In this document: piece by piece, positions 38,801 through 44,059 of the stretch
Layout: every line of letters starts with the position of its first letter
Numbering within the stretch: the first letter of the stretch is position 1
NCBI RefSeq assembly: GCF_900112615.1
Contig: NZ_FOMK01000010.1
Location: 1-64,000, forward strand
Length of the DNA stretch: 64,000 bases
Reading direction: 5' to 3'
From: Chitinophaga sp. CF118
GTDB lineage: Bacteria; Bacteroidota; Bacteroidia; Chitinophagales; Chitinophagaceae
Made by a program: the position numbers and the translations under genes
Notes under the pieces: model-generated
Told to the model about the DNA's origin: nothing
The model's input: the letters and a program-made list of their open reading frames with translations, nothing else
Databases searched by the model: none

Positions 38801-39762
38801 AATGCACCCGCATTGGCCACTGCTTCAGCAAAGGCAGGTACGTCACTTACCCGCGTCATGGGTCCTTGTGCAATAGGATAAGGGATATTTAGTTCCTGTG
38901 CAAGCGCATTTCCCGGACTAATTACATTTAATGTCTTTGCCTGGTGGAGGTGGCCACGGATGCCTTCCAGCATACCTGTAATCAGTCTGCTGAGTTTTTT
39001 ATATCGTTTAACCAGATCGATTGAAATGGCAATGTCTTGTCCCAATGGGAGTAAGCCTTTATCCAGATCAATAGGTCCAAGGTATTTTTCCAGATCTGTA
39101 TATTGTGCATTTTCAGGGATAACAGGAGAGTTCGGGCGAACCAGTACACGAAAGTTATCAATGATGCGGGTTTCATTGCCATTTAATTTCTCACATACAT
39201 TTTTGATGGCTGCGGGCGCATTGCATTCCGGGAACAGCACCAACTGGCTGTCCAGTATTACACCTTTTGCACCTGTAGCAATGAGTGCTGCAGTGGTATG
39301 GATACCTGCACCACCCTGTACCCATATATTCGTATTAGGTAGTGCTTTCACTACCTGCTGGAACAGGATGTAAGCAGATTCTTCGCCGGTTTTGCCAGCG
39401 CTTTCATTTCCTTTAACGATGATCCCATCAGCCTTGTCTGCCTTTGCCAGCAAGGCTTCGGAGAGGTTGTGCACCTGATAAAAGAGTTGTACGTTTTTCC
39501 TGGTTGCCAGTTTAATGCCATAGGGAGCAATTACAATGGAAACCTGTTCCGGGAGGGGGAGATCTGAAAGATCTGATGAGGAAAAGCATACTCCAAAATT
39601 CTGTTCGCTTTTCAGGGTTAATTCTTTCAGTGCTTCAATGGCAAGAGCCTTGTTGCGTCCAAGGTGTAACACGGGAAAAGCTTTTGCTTTTGCCAGGGCC
39701 AGTGCGAGTTTTACATCAGGACTTTCAAAGGGGGTGATCCCGATAATAGCAGGTGTCTTCAT
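32818..39762 (-). CDS. Iterative polyketide/PUFA-type synthase, (TIM barrel)-ER-KS-AT-ACP-ACP-KR
   Basis: The ATG at 39762 gives 2314 residues; a longer frame from 39816 adds 18. Residues 1-240 look like an extra NPD-type TIM barrel (VQGGAGIHTTAALIATGAKG). Residues 285-600 are a PfaD-like FMN enoylreductase (PYPIAQGPMTRV, FEGRECGGHVGP, FFAGGIHD). Then come KS (about 645-1085; C832, H967, H1007), AT (about 1183-1490; GHSYG S1276, H1380), two ACPs (S1672 and S1783, both in DLSIDSIKRMEI) and KR (about 1860-2314; GGAQGIT, S2223, Y2236, N2240). The SIDSIKRMEI carrier motif is characteristic of PUFA synthases. With the KS-AT-DH-PPTase partner, all activities for building and reducing an acyl chain are present. 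Confidence 0.92.
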   Translation of the reverse strand: MKTPAIIGITPFESPDVKLALALAKAKAFPVLHLGRNKALAIEALKELTLKSEQNFGVCFSSSDLSDLPLPEQVSIVIAPYGIKLATRKNVQLFYQVHNLSEALLAKADKADGIIVKGNESAGKTGEESAYILFQQVVKALPNTNIWVQGGAGIHTTAALIATGAKGVILDSQLVLFPECNAPAAIKNVCEKLNGNETRIIDNFRVLVRPNSPVIPENAQYTDLEKYLGPIDLDKGLLPLGQDIAISIDLVKRYKKLSRLITGMLEGIRGHLHQAKTLNVISPGNALAQELNIPYPIAQGPMTRVSDVPAFAEAVANAGALPFVALSLLKGESALQLIQQTKQLAGDKTWGVGILGFAPQELRDEQIEYIKQEKPPIVLIAGGRPSQSKALEQMGIKSFLHVPSASLLDMFLKEGARRFVFEGRECGGHVGPLSSLVLWEKQIDRLLLEDHADQLNIFFAGGIHDSLSTAFISVMAAPLATKGAKIGVLMGTAYIYTKEAVESGAILQQFQDQAISHTSTVLLETAPGHETRCLQSPFTHFFNEEKRRLITENLDKKEIWGRLEQLNVGRLRIAAKGLDRKENDLVTVDLKQQVNDGMYMIGQVAALRNEIVSMTELHKEVAENNFKHIQAAVLPAPLYAPEKALDVAIIGMACIYPGAKNIEEYWSNILEGKDCVTEVPDERWNKSLYWDQESTDGNKTPSKWGGFIPRIDFDPVAFGIPPQSLAAIDPTQLLSLLVAKQALENAGYGNKDFNAEDVSVIIGAEGGNDLANNYGFRSLYRQIFGEMPAELDDALPKLTEDSFPGVLANVISGRITNRLNLGGRNYTVDAACASSLAAIDLACQELILEKSDMVLAGAADLHNGINDYLMFSSTHALSKTGRCATFDSAADGIALGEGVAMVVLKRLADAKRDGDKIYAVIKGVGGSSDGKSLGLTAPRKAGQIKALERAYEQSGVSPAALGLVEAHGTGTVVGDKTELSAISDMLIQSGAVAGQAHLGSVKTQIGHTKCAAGLAGLIKAALSVYHGVKPPTLHIKAPNSYYNASTSPFLFNTEAGLWMDDQRLAGVSAFGFGGTNFHAVIENEGNQPEDNTIMKSWPAELFVFRGDTQAAMKQLLQSVRAILENNDTISLKDIAYSLLVKNDQPILLSIVASNREDLMLKIELALSGATAKEIYATQPLEGKVAFLFPGQGSQRINMARELFVAFPAMRRLLKNNPAYEKILFPNAVFNEDAAKKQKEQIKDTRVAQPLLGIVDLAIANFLKELGIQPDMVAGHSYGELPALCFANVFAENELVSLSEKRAKAILDAIEDDKGVMVAVNCSGDELSTIAKEENGVYPVNHNSPKQWVLAGTTKDMERLMEQLKQSNISYKQLEVACAFHSPLLSKSKALYKTAISKVSFNTPSIPVWSNTTTKVYPAAAKEIKELLTDHLVKPVRFTEEVEQMYKAGARVFIEVGPGKVLSGLTKAIIGKDELILHTEDKNAFNQLLSTIARYIASGRDVKLEKLFDGREPQQLQLDTPEQYKKSSTVWYVNGQLSVPSVGKLPAHGALPITEPLQLKGSEIRTVVTANGGAENMVQEYLSNMKYMMQAQRDVMLSFMGHVPQSFSQPQIIQEAPAKVIPVQAPVHQETIHVNIKRDPKKILIEVVSEKTGYPHEMLGMDMDMEADLSIDSIKRMEIIGELRTQLGGFKTAGKSDEAVVEQLAGIKTLNGLLQWIADNVDQSLPDTGGISLQHAVQQPAAAKGWTEQDIRSTILLTVSEKTGYPQEMLGLDLDLEADLSIDSIKRMEILGELKVKIGGFNQGEDKTEALAAIKTLNGLVNWIVGNMPAETATAVTVIEQTPIPKTKEVLSRIRFALAPSYFENILPAKLADQKFAITDDGSKVALSIKKLLEQQGASVNIITANDSLEGYNGLIILDILSTPNRQDILTAFSTIKKLDPKNVKWIYAISGIEQTSSSDTKQLRHFQGYPGFFKSLDIEWEQTKCRSISLTGILSPEEIASIALDEIQHPDQPSEVIYQDGKRHIFQLIPSQIPTGDTPNIQLDKNGVILVLGGAQGITSELMIRFSKDYPCHYILVGRSADPRNDGQNKYAAFNSKEDIKKQLIAEGQLTKPAEIEKRASDIHKSNQILHTITSLEANGATVTYHTLDLRNEQELSHLISSVYKEFGRIDGVIHGAGLLEDKLFQQKTSDSFERVFSTKVTPLRILAEQLRPDVQFVILFSSVASVYGNRGQTDYAAANSVMDRYAWELKKTLKGKVIAINWGPWKGTGMVSPTLEKEYERRGIPLIPLKDGMEIFVNELKYGNESQVLIMAE

Positions 39763-40479
39763 ATGGGTTTTGATTTTGGTTCCGGGCATATTTTGCCCGT
39801 ACCATGATTTAGGCAATCATCGTGTTATTTAATACCGCTGTAATACTTTACTTTTTCTGTTGAATCCGGGATGCCTGGGCTACATGTATACAAAGCAATC
39901 CCATCCTGTTTTTACGAACTGGAATGTGTTTTCATAATGTGGAGTATATAAGGCTAAACTGCCAGATTCCCGAACATAAACAATTGCAATGGCAGCAGAG
40001 TGGTTTGATGCTTTTTCGACATGTTGAAAAGACCTGTTACCGGGTTTATTAACAGCATAAAGAAATAAAAGGGGGTGAAAAGATTATCCTTTTAAGGCAT
40101 CAATACGTTTACAACAATTGAACATGACTTAATTGAACTTGAAAAGAATATAACAACTGCACAAGGGAAATTCCCTGCCGGGCTTCTTTTTTTTGATTGC
40201 GGGATAAGGGCTCCATAAAAATAAAATAAAGATGGTTATCGATTATTCTGAGATACATTAAGAGCTAGGCACTCATAAATGTTAAAAGCTAGTTAAAGCT
40301 ACTGAAATATTCTCAATAAAAGAAGCATTGTGTGGAATTTTAGACACAATCGTAACAGAAAGGTAATATTTGTTAATTTGTTATATTAAAGAATGTCTTT
40401 CACTTTCAGCTAAAAAAGACAAGTGGAATATAGCAGCGAACTACCATATTCCACCCATAAAATTTGTTCTCCCTATTAC
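39763..40479. other. 717-base intergenic region
   Basis: This is the upstream region of the large minus-strand synthase operon and should hold its promoter. No clear TTG/TAnnTTTG pair was found. A 7-bp dyad ATTGTGT/ACACAAT lies near 40328-40351. The terminator of the DUF6515 gene is at 40410-40454. No reading frame with a recognisable product is present. Confidence 0.5.
40410..40454 (-). terminator. Terminator of the DUF6515-type gene
   Basis: GTGGAATAT (40423-40431) pairs with ATATTCCAC (40446-40454) across a 14-base loop. On the minus strand TTGTCTTTTTTAG follows. It lies 26 bases after the stop codon of the Gly/Tyr-rich protein gene. Confidence 0.7.
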
Positions 40480-41229
40480 TTAATTCTCTGCCGACATTTT
40501 ACCTACTACTTTGTAACCTCTGGAATTATCCGGATTTGTTACTTCCTGGTAATACATCCCATCAGGAGAAACATATAATTGCTGGCCATTAATTTCTACT
40601 CCTCTTGAACCATCAGGCAACTGTGCCATCACCTGCTCCTGTGGAGGTGCTGTATTATTCTGCGGTTGCTCCTGCTGCTGATCTCCTGTATCCAGTTGTC
40701 CGTCCTTACCTACTACCACATACTTGGTTACATTATTTTGCTGCACTTCCTGGTAGATGGTTCCGTTCTTCTGATAATAGGTGTTACCGTCTATTACAAC
40801 CGTTTTAGCACCTTTAGGAAGGGAAGGAATTACTACTCCCATTGGAGGATCTACTACCTGGTATTCTTCATTCTTTTGCTGATCGTAATATGGCTGGTAG
40901 AATGTACCGTCGTAATAGTAATACGGGCCAAAGCCGGTATTAAAAGTCAGGAAGCCATAAGGCAGTATACCGATACGGAGCCCTATTGGAGGACCGTAAA
41001 AGTAAGGTCTGTAGTAATAATGGGGCCCATAATATCTGGGGCCATGATAATACCCCCCGCCGTGGTAGTAACCGCCGCCACCATAAAAACCACCGCCAAC
41101 ACCGACAGATACCCTTCCTCCAAATGATGCGTGCCCTCTTCCCCCACCGCGTTGAGCGGATGCGCTGTTTACTGCTAAGATGCTTACAAGGGCCATAAGC
41201 ATTGTCAGCATATATATCCTGCTTTTCAT
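40480..41229 (-). CDS. Secreted Gly/Tyr-rich protein, DUF6515 family
   Basis: This 249-residue protein has a signal peptide (about 1-25, SASAQ) and a low-complexity Gly/Tyr/His/Pro segment (26-85; FYGGGGYYHGGGYYHG). The conserved YYYDGTFYQ, PPMGVVIPSLPKGAKTVVID and NTYYQKNG repeats follow, as in the DUF6515 proteins of Bacteroidota. A second copy of the short module is near the C-terminus (QLPDGSRGVEINGQQLYV, MYYQEV). It is probably an envelope or periplasmic protein, and its function is unknown. It is a single gene with its own terminator. Confidence 0.82.
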   Translation of the reverse strand: MKSRIYMLTMLMALVSILAVNSASAQRGGGRGHASFGGRVSVGVGGGFYGGGGYYHGGGYYHGPRYYGPHYYYRPYFYGPPIGLRIGILPYGFLTFNTGFGPYYYYDGTFYQPYYDQQKNEEYQVVDPPMGVVIPSLPKGAKTVVIDGNTYYQKNGTIYQEVQQNNVTKYVVVGKDGQLDTGDQQQEQPQNNTAPPQEQVMAQLPDGSRGVEINGQQLYVSPDGMYYQEVTNPDNSRGYKVVGKMSAEN

Positions 41230-41324
41230 TTTCTTAATTATTGCATGTTTATAGTTAGATATCTATCTAACGTTGAGGTTTAACAAATAGTCTATTTTAA
41301 CATTTTATATTGAAGAGGTCGTAA

Positions 41325-41394
41325 AGAGATAAAGTCATCCTTCGTTCATCCTTCGTTTTTTAACGGAGGATGAACGAAGGATGACTTTATCTCT
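41325..41394. repeat. 70-base hairpin with 11-bp tandem units
   Basis: The arms 41325-41357 and 41362-41394 can form a 33-bp stem with one G-T wobble and a TTTT loop; the outer 27 bp are perfect. Each arm contains the 11-mer TCATCCTTCGT (or its complement, with one change) twice in tandem. There is no target-site duplication, and no T run long enough to make it an ordinary terminator. It lies 9 bases after the GIY-YIG gene stop. Confidence 0.85.
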
Positions 41395-41403
41395 GCAGGG
41401 AAC

Positions 41404-42060
41404 TTAATATAGCTGATTTCTTAATATGCGTTTGATCATCTGAACAGTAGTACGGCTTATCTGTCCTTTGTACCTTTCCAGTATGGCTGATTCGCTCATA
41501 CCGCAGCCAAGGTCATTTACAATCTCCAGCCATTTGCTCAGGAATTCGGAATTGGGGGTACGGTATTTTAACAGGCGGCGTACAGTTTCAATCACAGCTT
41601 TGGCTACCGTGCCTTCATGTAGTTCAAATACTTCATCTGTATTTAATCCAAGTTCAATATCCTGGGCTACACGGGAGTAATCCTGCAGGTACTTTTCATT
41701 AGCTTCCATTACCTGCAACAGCGGATTATCACTGTAATGAATTACTGCATACTTCCTGGCCTGTTTATGCAAATTGGTTAATGCATAATTGCGGGCAATG
41801 TTATCGCAGATCACGAGATCGTCTTTGCTGAGTTCGAACCACTCACCCTTTACTCTTTTGTGCTGGAAAATGATGTGAAGGCATTCCTCAAGGTCTGACA
41901 TGTTTGCAGAGGCATATTGCCTGACCACGCGAAACATAACGGGTAGATGGGTATGATAGGATGCCAGTCTTTTCTGAAGATCGCCGGTTTTGCCGATCTT
42001 ATAAAGGTTCTTTCCTGTGTTAATGATATAAACACATTTGCCGATCTGTACCTGCTCCAT
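41404..42060 (-). CDS. GIY-YIG nuclease domain protein
   Basis: This 218-residue protein has an N-terminal GIY-YIG-type domain of the T5orf172/MUG113 kind (about 7-80). VYIINTGKNLYKIGKT takes the place of the GIY...YIG strands, with RLASYHTHLP and LEECLHIIFQHKRVKGEWFEL following. The conserved Arg and Glu (E57/E58 region, LEECLH) are present. The remaining 130 residues are helical and unrecognised. It is divergent from the McrBC-like pair, with a 270-base shared upstream region, so it may be part of the same defence locus. A stand-alone repair or regulatory role is also possible. Confidence 0.78.
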   Translation of the reverse strand: MEQVQIGKCVYIINTGKNLYKIGKTGDLQKRLASYHTHLPVMFRVVRQYASANMSDLEECLHIIFQHKRVKGEWFELSKDDLVICDNIARNYALTNLHKQARKYAVIHYSDNPLLQVMEANEKYLQDYSRVAQDIELGLNTDEVFELHEGTVAKAVIETVRRLLKYRTPNSEFLSKWLEIVNDLGCGMSESAILERYKGQISRTTVQMIKRILRNQLY

Positions 42061-42287
42061 AAAGAATAATTACAAAAATGGGTTAATGACAATCATTCGA
42101 GCCATTCGACCAAGGTTATACGTGCAAAATGTAGAAAAATTTCCAAAAAAAATCAATTTAGGCCAAATGCTTATAAACAGAGGGATACATAAGTTTTTCA
42201 TGATTAGATAATTATCGATACAATATGTCTGTTGTCAATATGATGATTTTAGTTACAACATATTGGTAATCATCGATTTGTATGTTT

Positions 42288-42315
42288 TTTGTGTACTGGT
42301 AAATCTATATTTTTG
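42288..42315 (+). promoter_or_regulatory. Candidate promoter for the McrBC-like operon
   Basis: TTG at 42289-42291 is followed after 16 bases by TATTTTTG at 42308-42315, which fits TAnnTTTG. The spacing is one base shorter than usual. It ends 15 bases before the start codon, which would give a very short leader. Confidence 0.5.
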
Positions 42316-42330
42316 CTGTAAACATGCAAG

Positions 42331-44058
42331 ATGAAGAACGTTAAAATATGTGAAATCAGGCAAGGGAGCAGGAGCAATTATCCTCACCTCATATCCAATG
42401 ATGAGAAATATCTTTTCTGTTGCTCTCATCAGCTGGGTGATTACAATACCGGTGACATGATCTTCTGTATCCATAAGCCCAGGAATAAAGCATTTTTTAC
42501 AGTATTTACGGGAGAGGAAGTATATACCCTGCCTAACTTATCTACAAATGAATGGGGCTTTGAATATGAAGGGCAAACGTATTTCGCCAGAAAAAATGAT
42601 GTATTACAAAAGCTGCGTGTAATGGATCAGATGATTATACCTCCCGGATGGGATTGGAGAAGGCCATTGGGTCGGAACCAGATTTATCCTCTCTGGAATG
42701 CAGAGATTAGCAGACCTAAAGACAGACTGGCAAGGGTCAATGACTTACAATTAATATTCAGAAAGGGAGACGCATATGAATTGCTGGAGTATTGTAATAA
42801 GGAGTTGCTCTTACGCACAGAAATACCGGAGTGTTCTGAAATAGAAGAAGAAATTTCTTTATACGGAACTCCAAGCGTGTATGAGCCTGAAACAGACTAT
42901 CAGGAGGAAGAAGTTGCCTGTGTAGAGACAATCCCGGCTACCATAAAATTTAATGATAAATACCGGCAGGTTTTAATGGCGATCAAAACTAAGCCATTTG
43001 TTCTACTGGCAGGGATAAGCGGAGTGGGGAAAACAAGATTAGTAAAGTCTCTCGCATATAAAGCATGTTTTGAAAAAGAATTGCAGCATAGTGATAAACC
43101 GGGAAATTTTGAGCTGATAAAGGTAAAGCCTGACTGGTACGACTCTTCAGAGCTAATTGGTTATGCCACACAGAGGGCTGGTAGCCTGAAATATAATGTT
43201 ACAGCTTTTATGCGCTTTATTGTAAAAGCCTGGTGTTATTCACATGTACCGTTCTTTTTATGTCTGGATGAAATGAACCTAGCCAAGGTGGAACAATATT
43301 TTGCAGAGTATCTGAGCATTCTTGAAACCCGGCAGTTCAATGATGGACGTATTATTTCGGAAGCTTTTATTAGCAGCGATGATATACAGTTGTATAGCGA
43401 AGAAGATGCCTTATTCTGGCGAAAAATAGGATTGAAGGATAATGAACCACTATGCCTGCAGTTTCTTTCATCGGGCATTACACTGCCTCCTAATCTTGTG
43501 GTAGTTGGTACTGTAAATATGGATGAAACTACCCATGCTTTTAGTCGTAAGGTACTGGACAGGGCTATGACAATAGAGATGAATGAGTTTAATATGAAAG
43601 AGGGACTTGAAGTATCGGATGATAACGGGGAATACACGACAAACTATATCAATGCAGAATTTTTAAATAACAAGTTTCATGATGTAAATACAGCCTATCA
43701 TAAGCACCTTGATGTTAGTCGTAAAGTGATAAAAGAACTGGAAAATATAAATGCTGTATTACTTAATTCCCATTTCAGATTTGCCTATCGCGTAAGGAAT
43801 GAAATACTGATCTACTGTGCACATAATGAGGAATTACTGCCACCGGATACACCGCAGGATAATTGGTTAAATATCTGCCTTGATGAAATGATCATGATGA
43901 AAATATTATCAAGGATTGAGGGTAATGAGAAAAAATGCATGCATATAATTAAAGAGTTGCTGCAAAAGATTAAGTATAAGTTTCCGGCGAGTTCTAAGAA
44001 ACTGACACAAATGCTGCACCAGCTAAGTAATTCAGGATACACCTCATTTTGGAATTAA
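42331..44058 (+). CDS. McrB-like AAA+ ATPase with a novel N-terminal domain
   Basis: This 575-residue protein has an unrecognised N-terminal domain (1-205), then an AAA+ module of the McrB/dynein-like group. Walker A is GISGVGKT (228-235). Walker B is FFLCLDEMN (308-316), with the Asn typical of the group. Sensor/arginine-finger region VVGTVNMDETTHAFSRKVLDRA is near 390. In McrBC systems the GTP- or ATP-driven ring carries a target-recognition domain and activates the nuclease partner. Here the N-terminal domain would decide the target. The stop is 1 base before the start of the partner gene, so translation is coupled. Confidence 0.88.
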   Translation: MKNVKICEIRQGSRSNYPHLISNDEKYLFCCSHQLGDYNTGDMIFCIHKPRNKAFFTVFTGEEVYTLPNLSTNEWGFEYEGQTYFARKNDVLQKLRVMDQMIIPPGWDWRRPLGRNQIYPLWNAEISRPKDRLARVNDLQLIFRKGDAYELLEYCNKELLLRTEIPECSEIEEEISLYGTPSVYEPETDYQEEEVACVETIPATIKFNDKYRQVLMAIKTKPFVLLAGISGVGKTRLVKSLAYKACFEKELQHSDKPGNFELIKVKPDWYDSSELIGYATQRAGSLKYNVTAFMRFIVKAWCYSHVPFFLCLDEMNLAKVEQYFAEYLSILETRQFNDGRIISEAFISSDDIQLYSEEDALFWRKIGLKDNEPLCLQFLSSGITLPPNLVVVGTVNMDETTHAFSRKVLDRAMTIEMNEFNMKEGLEVSDDNGEYTTNYINAEFLNNKFHDVNTAYHKHLDVSRKVIKELENINAVLLNSHFRFAYRVRNEILIYCAHNEELLPPDTPQDNWLNICLDEMIMMKILSRIEGNEKKCMHIIKELLQKIKYKFPASSKKLTQMLHQLSNSGYTSFWN

Positions 44059-44059
44059 T

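Noticed and set aside
41325..41394. Mobile element (MITE) explanation for the 70-base hairpin
   Set aside because: No target-site duplication flanks it and the internal 11-bp tandem units are not a MITE feature; no transposase gene occurs in the window.
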